Of a DNA stretch of 64,000 nt, positions 27,986-41,327 are shown piece after piece; within the stretch, counting starts at the first letter, position 1; each line of letters opens with the position of its first letter. This DNA comes from Sapria himalayana (Eukaryota; Streptophyta; Magnoliopsida; Malpighiales; Rafflesiaceae): the NCBI GenBank assembly GCA_029783825.1, contig JAREIK010000375.1, positions 509,664-573,663 on the forward strand, given 5' to 3'. The notes under the pieces are model-generated. The model did no database searches. It saw only the letters and a program-made list of their open reading frames with translations, and had not been told where the DNA came from. The translations under genes were made by a program, and so were the position numbers.

Positions 27986-28076
27986 TCTATCATCCCTCTA
28001 TCTATTTGTTTACCTGTCTATCATCCCTATATCTATCTCTCTACCTGTCTATCATCCCTCTATCTATTTGTCTATA
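27986..28076 (+). repeat. Short higher-order repeat in the TCTA array
   Basis: Three units of about 35 bp, each carrying CTATCATCCCT, with a TACCTGT block before the second and third units. This is a local amplification of a variant unit. Confidence 0.75.
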
Positions 28077-29542
28077 TGGCTATGTCTTTATCTCTCTATC
28101 TACCTTTGAGTTTATCAATCTTTAAGTCTATTTATCTTTCTATCAATATATAAAATTGTGTATATGCCTATTTGTCTATATGTTTATCATTCTATCTCTC
28201 TATCAATCTATCTTTATATCTATATCTTGTGAATCTATCTAGATATCTATCTATCAACTAATCTATTTGTCTATATGTCTATATGTCTAACTTTGAATCT
28301 ATGTAACTATCTATCTGTGTAGCTGTCTAACTATTTAACTATTTTTATGTTAATCTTCCTATCAATAAATAAATAAATAAAATATATATATATATATATA
28401 TATATCCATCTATCAATCTATATATCGATCTATTTGTATGTCTATCTATCTATTTGTTTATCTATCTATCTATATATCTATATATCTATCTATCTATCTA
28501 CCTAACAACTAACTATCTATCTATCTATTTATCTCTTTATCTATTTATCTATCTATCTATTTGTCTGTCTATCTGTCTATCTCTCTATCTATCTTTCTAT
28601 TAGGCTATCAATGTATAAGTCTATGTGTCTATCCATTGATCTGTCTATCTATCTATCTATATATTTGTCTAACTATGTATATGTTTATCTCTTTATTTGT
28701 ATATCTATCTAATTGTCTATCTTTCTATTTATATATCTATCTATATGTCTAACTTTCTATTTGTCTATTTATTTAACTATCTATGTATCTATCTGTCTAT
28801 CTATCCATCTATCAAACTATCAATCAATCTATCTGTTTATCTATATATCTTTCTAATTCACTAACTGACTAAAAATCTATTTGTATATCTGTCTATCTAT
28901 GTATTTTTCTATCTATCTAACTATTTAACTGTATTTATATCTATTAGTCTATTTATATATCTAAAAATCTATTTATCTATCTATTTATTTATCTATCTAT
29001 CTATATGTTTATATGTCTATCATCAATTTTTCTGTCTATCTATCTATCTATTTATCTATCTGTATATCTATTTATTTTATTATCTATTTTTTGTCTATCT
29101 ATCTATATATCTTTCGATGTAACTATCAATCAATCAATCTATCTATTAATCTATTTATATGTTTATATGTCTATCAGACTATCTATCTAATTATCTAACT
29201 ATCTAATTGTTTATCTATCTATTTATCTATCCATCTATCTTTCAAACTATCTAATTGTATATTAGTCGATCAATAGATTTTCTCTATTTGTCTATATGTT
29301 TATCTATTTTTTTTGTGTCTATGTGTCTATCTATATATCTATCTATCTGCCTATTAGTTTCTATCTATCAATATGTTTCTCTGTCTTTCTATTTATATGT
29401 GTTTATCTCTCTATATTTGCATTGTATCTATCTATCGATCGATCTATCGCTCTATCTATCAGTCAAAAAATTTATTTGGCTATCTACCTATCTATTTATC
29501 TATATATCTCACTATCTATATATCTATCTATTTGTATATTTA

Positions 29543-29579
<37 letters not shown>

Positions 29580-31711
29580 TAATTTATTTATTTATTTATA
29601 TTTATCTATCTATATATCTATGTATCTATCTATCTATCTATATGTTTATCTATTAATATGTGTATATCTATCTATCTATTTTTTGTTAATTTATCTATCT
29701 CCATATCTATCTATATATATAACTATTTATCAATCTATCAAAATATTTAGCTGTCTATGTATTTATCTATGCATTTTTGTAAATATCTATATATCTATAT
29801 ATCTATCTATATATCTACCTATATTCTTATTTGGCTATCTATCTATCTGTCTATCTAACTATATGCCTATCTGACTATCTATCTATTAATCAATTTCATT
29901 ATCTATCTATCTTTCTATCTCTCTATCTATCTATATTTCAATCTATCAATCTACATATATATCTATTTGTCTATCTAACTATATATATATCTATCTATTT
30001 ATATAGTTATCTCTATATCTCCCCATCTATCGATTTGAATATCTGTATAATATCTATCTATTTATCTATCTAAATATCTATCTATTTGTTTATTTATATA
30101 ACTTTTTGTCAATATATCTATCTATAATTCTTTCTATCTGTCTATATGTCTATTTGACTATCTGTCAAATATTATATCTAGCTATCTAATAATATGTTTA
30201 TCTATCTATCTATCATTCTATCTATCTTTCTATCTATTTATCTATCTATATGTCTGTCTGTCTGTTTGTCTATCTAACTATATGTCTATCTATGTATCTT
30301 TCTATCTATCTATATATCTATATATTTATATATCTATCTATCTTTTTATATTTTACATTTGTTGATCTTTCTATCTATCTATATAAGTTTCTATCTGTCC
30401 ATTTGTCTATCTATCTACTTTCCTATCTGCATATCAATCTATCAATATATCTTTTAATAATTTGATCTATCTATCTATATGTATTTCTGCCTATATTTCT
30501 ATATGGCTATCTGGCTATCTATCTATCTGTCTATATATCGATTTATCTATTTTTATATCTATTATCTCATTATTCATTGATATATCTATATATAAATCTA
30601 TATATCTATTTATCTATTTATATGTCTATCTATTTATCTCTCTATCTCTATATATGTCAATTTGTCCATCCATTTATCTATCTATCTTTTATATAATATC
30701 CATCTTTCTACCTATCTATTTTTTCTATCTCTGTCTATCCATCTATATATCTTTTTATCTATCTATCGATGTATCTATATATTTATCTATTTATCTATCA
30801 ACCTATCTATAATTCTAGCAATCTATTTGTCTATTTGTCTATTTTTCTATTTCTTTATATTTTTATTTGTTTATTTATTTATATTACTATCTATCCATAT
30901 ATTTGATTATCATTCTAAGTGCCTATCTATCTTTTTAACTAATTATCTATTTGCATATTTTTCTATTAGTCTATAAGTGTATTTATTTATCTATGAATCT
31001 ATTTATTTGTCTATGTATCTTTGTGTCTATGTATCTATCTGTCTATCTACCTCTCTATCTATGTAACAATTTGTCTATGCGTCTTGTGCCAGTATGTCTT
31101 TCTATCTATCTATCTAACTATCTATATGTATATATATCTATCTTTCTATCTGTCTATCTATCTAGCTATCTATTAGTCTATTAGTCTATCAATTTATCTG
31201 TATATCTATCTATCTATATTTCTATTTGGCCTTCTGTCTCTCTATATTTCTATTTGTCTATTTGTCTTTTTATCTATTAATCTATCTATCTATCTCTTGA
31301 TCTATGTATCTATTTATCTATCTATCTATGTATATATTTATCTATCTATTTATTTATTTTTCTATTTATATATTTGTATATGTGTCTATTTATTTATATA
31401 TCTATCTTTATATCAATATTTATATCTATCTTTATATCTATATATTTATTTATATATCTATCTGTCAATATGTTTATATGTCTATGTGTTTATTTATCAA
31501 TTTATCTATTTGTCTAACTATCAATTATTATATAAGTGTATTTTCCTATATGTGAATCTTTCTATGAGTCTATGTAACTTTCTGTCTATGTGTCTATCTT
31601 TCTATATATCAATCAATCAATCAATCTGTCTATGTATCTATGTGTCTACATAACTATCTATCAATCTATTTTTATATCAATTTGTCTATCTATCTATCTA
31701 GCCATCTATCT

Positions 31712-32640
31712 GTCTATATGTCTATATGTTTATCTATCTAGCTATCTATTAGTTTATTAGTCTATCTATTTATTTTTCAATTGATCTTTCTATTTGTTTA
31801 TCTATATTTTTATATATCTATCTATATGTCTAGCTATCTATTTGTCTATATGTCTATTTTTTATCTGTCTATTTGTCTATCTATATATATGTATATCTAT
31901 TTAAGTATCTATATATCTATATGTTTGTCTGTCTATCTGTTTATCTGTCCCTCTATCTTTTTGTATATGTTTTTATTTATCTGTCTATCTATCTATCGAT
32001 CTATATATTTATCTATTTATATGTATATCTATCTGTCTATCTATCTTTGAAAATATATATTTCTCTAAATATCTATCTATTTGTCTATTTGTCTATCTAT
32101 CTATTTGTCTGTCTATCTACTTATTTATTTATTTGCCTATCTATCTATCTAGCTATCTATCAGTCTATATGTCTATATGTTTATCTATCTAGATATCTAT
32201 TAGTTTATTAGTCTATCTATTTATCTGTACATTGATCTTTCTATTTGTTTATCTATCTTTTTATTTATCTATCTATATGTCTATCTATCTATTTGTCTAT
32301 ATGTCTATTTATTATTTGTCTATTTGTCTATATATATATATATATGTATATCTATTTAAGTATCTAAATATCTATCTGTCTATCTGTCCCTCTATCTATT
32401 TGTATATGTATTTACTTATATCTATATCTGTCTATCGATCAATATATTTATTTATTTATCTATATATATATATCTGTCTCTCTATCTTTGAAAATATATA
32501 TTTTTCTATATATCTCTATCTATATGTTTATCTGTCTATCTATCTATTTGTCTGTGTGTCTATCTATCTATTTGTCTGTGTGTCTATCTATCTAACTAAT
32601 TATCTATCTATTTATTTATTTATCTGTCTGTCTATTTATC
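31712..32640 (+). repeat. Tandem duplication of about 0.45 kb inside the TCTA array
   Basis: The marker CTATCTAG-TATCTATTAGTT occurs at about 31733 and 32183, and CTTTGAAAATATATATTT at about 32045 and 32486. The offset is 440-451 bp. Unit 1 is about 31712-32155 and unit 2 about 32162-32640. Confidence 0.85.
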
Positions 32641-32944
32641 TAGCTATCTGTCAATTATCTAACTTTCTTTAATTCTATTAGTCTTTTAGTCTTTAATCTA
32701 TCTATCAATTTGTCTATTTATCTATTTTTTTATCTATCGTTATGCTTATCTGTCAATCTATCTTTCTATCTATCTATTTATCAATAAATTAATCAATCAT
32801 CTATCTATCTATCTATCTATCTATGTATTTGTATATCTACCTATCTACTTAACTATCTATCAATTTATTTATTTATTTGCCTATCTATCTATAAATCAAT
32901 CTATCTGATTCTCTATTTATAAAGCTATCTATTTTACTATCAAT

Positions 32945-34675
32945 CAATCAATCTGTCTATATGACTATCTATCTATCTATCATTTTATCTATTTGTGTAT
33001 CTATCAATCTATCTTTATATCTATCTATGTATTTATCTTTTTCTACCTATCTATCTATAACATTATTTATCTATCTATTTATCTAACATTCTATATTTAT
33101 ATCTATCTGTCTATCTTCTATATGTTTATTTGCCTTTATATCTTTATATATATCTATCTGTCTATCCATCTATCTACATAGTTATCTATTTATATATCTG
33201 TCAATATGTCTATCTATCTATCTATGTATCTATCTATTTTTCTATCTATCAATTTATCTATATATATATATATATTTAGCAACATGTATATCTGTATATC
33301 GGTCAATCTGTTTATCCATTTATCTTCATATATGGTCTATCTATCTATCTATCTATTTTTGATTTAATTGTCTATCTATCTATTTGATTATCTGTATGTC
33401 TTTGTATCTGTCAATAAATTTATATATCTATCTATCAAAATGACTATCTAACTTTCTAGTTGTCTATCAATATATCTAGCTTTCTATGTGTATATCTATT
33501 TTTTCTTTATCTATATATCTAGTTACCAATCTAATTATATTTCTATCTATTTATATATATGACTATCTATATACTTCTCTCTCTATCAATTTGTCAATTA
33601 CTCATTCTATACCACTAACTAAAAATCTATCTATCTATATACCTATCTTTCTATCTATCTATCTTATCTATCTATCTGTCATTCACTTTATTTGTCTATC
33701 TATCTTTCTATCTATCATTTAGTTTAACAATCTATTTATGTATCTAAATAACTATCTAACTATCTATTTATCTATCTGTCTATCTAATTATTAGCCTATC
33801 TTTTTATCTATCAAACTATCAATCAATCTGTCTATATGACTTTCTATCTATCTATCTTTCATTTTATCTATTTGTGTATCTATCAATCTATCTTTATATC
33901 TATCTACGTATTTATCTTTTTCTACCTATCTATCTATAACATTATTTATCTATCTATTTATCTAACATTATATATTTATATCTATCTGTCTATCTTCTAT
34001 ATGTTTATTTGCCTTTATATCTTTATATATATATCTATCTGTCTATCCATCTATCTACATAGTTATCTATTTATATATCTGTCTATCTGTCTATCTATCT
34101 ATCTATGTATCTATCTATTTTTCTATCTATCAATTTATCTATATATATATATATATTTAGCAACCTGTATATCTGTTTATCCATTTATCTTCATATATGG
34201 TCTATCTATCTATCTATCTATTTTGATTTAATTGTCTATCTATCTATTTGATTATCTGTATGTCTTTGTATCTGTCAATAAATTTATATATCTATCTATC
34301 AAAATGACTATCTAACTTTCTAGTTGTCTATCAATATATCTAGCTTTCTATGTGTATATTTATTTATTTTTTTATCTATATATCTAGTTACCAATCTAAT
34401 TATATTTTTATCTATTTATATATATGACTATCTATATACTTCTCTCTCTATCAATTTGTCAATTACTCATTCTATACCACTAACTAAAAATCTATCTATC
34501 TATATACCTATCTTTCTATCTATCTATCTTATCTATCTATCTGTCATTCACTTTATTTGTCTATCTATCTTTCTATCTATCATTTAGTTTAACAATCTAT
34601 TTATGTATCTAAATAACTATCTAACTATCTATTTATCTATCTGTCTATCTAATTATTAGCCTATCTTTTTATCTA
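32945..34675 (+). repeat. Recent tandem duplication of about 0.87 kb inside the TCTA array
   Basis: Unit 1 (about 32945-33815) and unit 2 (about 33825-34675) share long stretches almost base for base, including non-TCTA variants such as ACTAACTAAAAATCTATC, TAGTTACCAATCTAATTATA and TATGTCTTTGTATCTGTCAA. The offset runs from 879 to 864 bp because of small deletions in unit 2. The identity is far above that between random parts of the array. Confidence 0.92.
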
Positions 34676-36959
34676 ACTATCTATGTGTCTATCTATCTAT
34701 TTGTCCATCTTTCTATCTATTTATTTGTCTATCTATGTATCTATTTATTTGTCTATCTATCTATCTATCTTTTTGTCTATGTGGCTAACTATCTTTCTAT
34801 TTATCTATCTATTTGTCTATCTATGTTTTCTCTATTTGTCTTTTAGCCTATTAGTGTAAGTGTTTATATTTCTATTTATCTATCTATCTATCTATATAAT
34901 TGTACTTCTGTCAATCTATGTATATATCTATCTATCTATATAACTATCTATTTATGTATTTATCTATCTATCTATCTATCTATTAGTTTAACTGTCTGTC
35001 TATCTCTCTATCTCTTTATCTATCTCTCTATATAAGTGTCTATTTATATTTTTTTTGTTTATATTTCTGTGTCAATCTATTTTATGTCTATAATTCTATT
35101 AGTCTATATATCTAACTATCTAACTATATTTTTGTGTATCAGTATATCTATCAATATATATATATATATATATATATATCCATCTGTCTATCTATATAAC
35201 TATATATTTATCTATCTGTATGTCTATCTATCTTTCTATATTTATGTCTATCTATCTTTCTATCTATATACATAATTACCTAACTATCATTTTATGTATC
35301 TACCTATCAATCAATCTATCTATCCATTTATCTATATGTTTATATGAATATCTTTCTATTTATCTATCAATCTATCTATATATCTTTCTATCAATCTTTT
35401 TCTCTCTATCTGGCTATCTATCTATTTATGTATATGTGTATCCATCAATTGTTATATTTCTCAACCTTTCAATCTATTAATATATCAATATGTGAATCTA
35501 TCTATTTGTCTATCAATCTATCTATTTGTTTATCCATCTAATTGTCTAAGTGTCTTTATAATTATCTTTCTATCTACCTTTTTGTGTATCTATCTATATA
35601 TAAACCTATCTAATTGTCTATTACTCTATTAGATTATTTGTCTATCTGTCTATCTATCTAACTATTTATTTATGTGTCTATGTGTCTATCTATCTATCTA
35701 TCTATTTATATATCTTTCTATCTATCTATATTTCTATCTTTCTATCTATTTATCTAACTATTTTCTATTTATCTATGTGTCTATATGTCTATATGTCTAT
35801 ATATATACCTATCCATATATCATTGGATGAATGTGTCAATATGTTTATGTGTCTATCTATCTATTTATCTTTCTGTCTATTTGTCTATCTATCTATCTAT
35901 CTATCTATCTTTATATCTTTATATCTTTATATCTATCTCACTATTTATTTGTATATCTATCTATCTATATATGTATCTATTAATCTAAATATCTGCCTAT
36001 AATTATATCTATCTATCTATCTTTCTATCTTTCTATCTAACTATCTATCTGTTTAACTTTATATTTTCCTTTCTATCTATATATCTATATGTCTATTTAT
36101 CTAACTATATGCCTATCTATCTATTTATCTATATGTCAATCTGTCACTAATTATCTATCTATCTACATATATATCTATCATTAAATCTATCTCTCTATCT
36201 ACCTATATATCTATGTATCTGTCTATCTATCTATTTGTTTATCTGTCTATCTATCAATCTATCAATCTCTTAATTTATCAATCTATCTAGATGTCTCTAT
36301 ATCTATCTATCTATTTAATTGTTTAACTATCTAACTCTATCTACTAACTATCTATCAAACAATCTATTTAATAGTCTATTAGTATATTTGTCTATCTATC
36401 TTTTTTTATATCTTTTTATGTAACTATGTTTCTATATATCTATCTATCTATTGATCTATCTCTCTATCAATTTGTCTATCACTATATTTGCCTATTTATA
36501 AATTTGTCTATCACTATATTTACTATCTATCTATTTGTCTAACTTTCTATATATCTATCTGTTTATCTATCTATTTGTCTATCTATCTTTTAATCTCTCA
36601 GTCTATCAGTCTATGTGCCTATCTTTTATTCCATCATTCTATCAGTTTATGTCTCTATCTATCTATCTATCTATCTATCTATCGTTCTATCTATCTAAAT
36701 GTCTATCTTTCGATATCTTTAATTGTATATCTATCTATCTATATGTTTATTATTCTATCTAACTATTTGTTTATCTATATATTTGTATATCTGTCTATCT
36801 GTCTATATGTATAACTATATATCTATTTATATGTCTATTTGTTTATATTTCTATCTGTCAATCTATCTATTAATGTAATTGGCTAACTATATATCTTTAT
36901 ATCTATCTAGCTATTGAACTATCTAACTATCTTTTTGTCTATCAGTCTACCTATCAATA

Positions 36960-37027
<68 letters not shown>

Positions 37028-40000
37028 AATCTATCTTTCTCTTTGTCTATCTATATATGTATTTTTTTATATTCATATCTATCTATTTGTCTATATATCT
37101 ATCAATAAACTATCTATTTATCTATATATTTATCTATTTATTTGTATATCTGCCTATGTGTCTATTTGATTCTCTGTCTATCTATCAATCAATGTATATG
37201 TTTATCTATCTATTTCTTTCTCTCTCTCTCTATTTGTCAATCTATCAATCTACGAATCTATCTATATGCCTATCTATATATCTATCTATCTATCTAATTG
37301 TCTAATTGTCTAACTATCTATTTATCTATATTTCTATATATGAAACTATCTAACTATCTAATAGTCTATTTGTCTATTTATATATCTATCTATATATTTA
37401 TGTGTCTACGTGTGTCTCTATCAATTTGTTTATCTATCTATATATCTATTTGTATTTCTGTTTAACTATATCTCTGTATATCTATTTATTTGTGTATCTA
37501 TAATCTATCAATCTCTCTATCTATATTTGTGTCTATGGGTGTATGTGTCTTTGTGTCTATCTATCTATTTATCTATCCAACCTTCTATCTATCTTTTATA
37601 TATATCTATCTATTTATATATCTTTGTATCTTTCTATCTATCTAATTCTATATCTATCTATATGTCTATATATCTAGTTGTTCATCTATCTATCTGACTA
37701 TATGTTTATCATTCTATATATTTATTTGTGTATGTATCTATTTTTGTATCAATCAATTTCATTTTTTATATATCTACTTAACTATTTATATTTATATTTG
37801 TCTATCTATCTATTTATCTATAGATCTATCTATCTTTCTTTCTTTCTATTTGTTTATCTATCTATTAATTATATATATATATATATATATATATCAATTT
37901 ATTTGTCTATTTATCTATATGTCTATCAATTTATCTATGTATGTCTGCCTATCTATCTATCTATGTATCTATTTATCTATCTATCTGTGTATCTGTCTAT
38001 CTATCTACTTATCTTTCTATCTATCTATCTATCTTTTTATCACTCTATCTTTTAGTCTATCATTCTATTAGACAATGTGTCTATATATCTATATGTCTTT
38101 TAGTCTATTAGTCTATCAATCTTTATTTTTATATCTCTAACTATCTTTCTATCTATTTATCTTTCTGTCATATTGTATATTTATCTATCTATATGTCTAT
38201 TTGTCTATCTATCTATCTATTTGGCTATCTATCTATAAGTATATATATATATATATATATATCCATCTGTTTATCTATCTTTCTATCTATCTATGTATTT
38301 ATCTCTCTGTTAGCTAATTATCTATCTGCCTCTCTATCTGTCTATTTGTCGATATGTCTATCTAAGTGTCTATCTTTCTAGCTATCTATATGTATATCAA
38401 TCAAACTATATATCTGTCCATCTATCTATATATCTAAATCTATATCTATCAAATTGTTTATCTATTTATCGAATGATCTATCTATCTATATATTTATCTT
38501 TCAATATATTTATCTATCTGTTTATGTATTTTTTTATCTATCTTTTTATCTCTTTGTCTATCTATCTACCTTTTTATCTTTCTAAGATCTCTTAATCTTA
38601 AAATTTATGAATCTCTCTATATGTATGTATGTATATCTATCTATCTATATATTTGTTTAACTATCTGACTATATATCTATCTTTCTATCTTTTTATCAGT
38701 CTTTCTATCTATTTGTCTATCAATCAATAAATCTATCTATCTATTAGTCTTTGTGTCTATATGTCTCTCAGTTTATCTATTTATAGGTCTATTTATCTAT
38801 TTATGTGTTTATCTATCTATCTATCGATCTAATTATCTTTTGATCTAGCTATCTATTTTTCTATCTACCTAAATGTCTATCTATCTGTCTATATATCTAT
38901 CAATCTATCTGGCTATCTATTTATATATCTATATGTCTATCTTTCTATCTATCTATCTATCTATCTTTGTGTCAATATGTTTTTCAATTTATCTATTTAT
39001 ATATCTATCTATATTTCTATGTGTATTTCTATCTATCAATCTATGTATCTATCTATTTATCTATCTATCTATATATCATATTATCTCTTAATCTATCTAT
39101 CTATTTGTGTGCCTAAATTTATATCTATCAGTCTATATGTCTATCTATCTATCTATATGTATATCTATCTATCTGTCTATATGTCTATCTATCTATCTAC
39201 TATCTTTCTATCTATCTATATGTCTACCTATCTATCTATCTATCTATCCCTCTGTGTGTATGTCTATGTGTATATCTATATATGTCTCATTCTATCAATT
39301 GTCTATCTATCAATTTAAGTATCAATCTATTTATCTATATGTATATTTGTCTATATGTCTATCTCTCTCTCTATCTATCTATCTATCTATCTCTTTAAGT
39401 ATTTATGTTTCTATCTATCTATCTATCTATCAGACAATCTATTTATCTATCTATCTATATATCTATCTATCCCTGTATATATCTCCCTATATATCTATAT
39501 GTCTGCCTACCTATCTATCTATCTATATGTCTACCTATCATTAAATCAATCAATCTATCTATCTATAAATCAATCTATCTGTCTATCTATATATTTGTCT
39601 ATCTATCTATCTATCTGTCTATTTGTCTATCTATCTATATACCTAATAATTATGTGTCTATATATCTGTGTCTATTTGTCTATCAGTCTATCAGTCTATC
39701 AATCTAAGTGTTTATCACTTTATTTATCTATCTATATATAAGTCTATTTCTCTATCTATCTATCTATTTAACTATCTATCAGTCTATTAGTCCATCTGTC
39801 TATCTATCTATTTGTCTAAGAGTCTATTAGCCTATATGTTTGTCTATCTATATATCTAGATATGTAACTATCTAATTATCTATCTATCTTCCTTTCTTTA
39901 TTATCACTATGTAACTATTTTTTGTGTATTAGTTTATTTTCTATCCTTCTTTCTAAAATATCTATCTATGTGTTTTTGTGTATATCTATCTATTTGTTTA

Positions 40001-40773
40001 TCTATATTTTTATTTATCTATCTATTTATCTATCTATTTATCTATCTATTTTTCTACCAGTTAAATATCTATCTCTCTATTTGTCAATCTATCTATCTCT
40101 CTATCTTTGTATATGTCTTATAGTTTATCAGTCTTTCACTACATGTGTTTATGTTTCTATCTATTTATCCATCTATCTATTTTATTAGGTATAAGTCTAT
40201 CTATCTATATGTCTATCTATTTATCTTTCAGTCTATATATGTATCAATCTATATATCTATCTATCCATCTCTCTTTATGCCTATCTGTATATCTATCTAT
40301 CTATCTTTTTATCTATATGTCAATCTTTCTATCAATTGTTCTATGCAACATTCATACTAGCTATCTTTCTATCTATCTATCTAACTATCTTTCTGTCTAT
40401 CAATCTATCAGTCATTCTATCTATATATATATATATTTATATTTCTATCCATCTATCTATCAACCTATCAATCTATGTTTATATTTATTTTTCTATCTAT
40501 CTGTTTATATGTCTATCTATCTATATATTTATGCATCTATCTATTAATTTGTCTAACTATCTCTCTGTAAAACTTTCTTTCAATATATATATCTATCTGT
40601 CTTTCTTTCTGTATGTATATTATTCTATCACTCTATATGTTTATATATCTATTCATCAATCTATCTGTCTATCTCACTAAATTTTAATCAATCTATTTGT
40701 CTAACTATCTATTTGTCTATCTATTTATTTTTTCAATTACTAATTTGTCTTTCTATCTATGTGTATATCTATC

Positions 40774-40804
<31 letters not shown>

Positions 40805-41327
40805 CTATATGTTTATTTTTCTATATGTCTATAAATTTATTTTTCTATCTATCAATCTGTCAATCTGTCAATTTAACAATCTCATTATATTTCTATATAC
40901 TATTTCATTAACTATCTAACTATCTATTTATCTATGTGTTTATATTTCTACCTATTAACTGACTTTCTATCTTTCAGTTTATAAATCTATCAGTCTATCT
41001 ATCTATATGTCTCTTTATCTATCTTTCTATTTTCCTATATTTTTATTTATCTATTTGTTTATTAGCTAAAAAACCTAGGAGATATGCCCTTCCTATATGC
41101 CTAGCTAAAGGCATATAAGAACTCTCATTAAAGGAGATAATATAATGATGGATATAATGATGGATTCACTTCACATAGATAAACCAAGTCTATAAATCTA
41201 AGTTAAGATATCTTAAAATTCACATCCTTGAGCATGCCATCTTCACCTAGATGGATTCCCTTGGAAAATTATGAGTTAAAATTCAGCTGTTCACAAAGCT
41301 GAGTATCATCAAATGTGAATTAAATTA

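Larger units (their letters stand above)
18874..41064 (+). repeat. Giant degenerate (TCTA)n array, about 22 kb
   Basis: Almost the whole stretch is built from TCTA tetramers with scattered variants (TCTG, TTTA, ACTA, TCAA, TGTC, TTTC), giving a + strand nearly free of G except in variant units. The opposite strand is GATA/TAGA. Pure (AT)n or (TG)n(TA)n tracts are embedded at about 22255-22286, 26057-26098, 29549-29575, 35150-35179 and 36961-37024, and an ATGT run at 27013-27048. Because TCTA read in any frame gives Ser-Ile-Tyr-Leu without stops, dozens of long open frames appear; none is a gene. The array lies between the AT-rich spacer and the copia element, inside the 41-kb CACTA-bounded interval. 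Confidence 0.97.

Noticed and set aside
18868..40919. Dozens of + strand open frames of 60-257 codons encoding [12 protein letters not shown] proteins
   Set aside because: TCTA read in any frame gives Ser-Ile-Tyr-Leu with no stop, so the frames follow from the repeat; overlapping frames are all open and none has a non-repeat domain.
18874..41064. CRISPR-like array
   Set aside because: Simple tetranucleotide repetition without unique spacers or constant repeats, in plant DNA.
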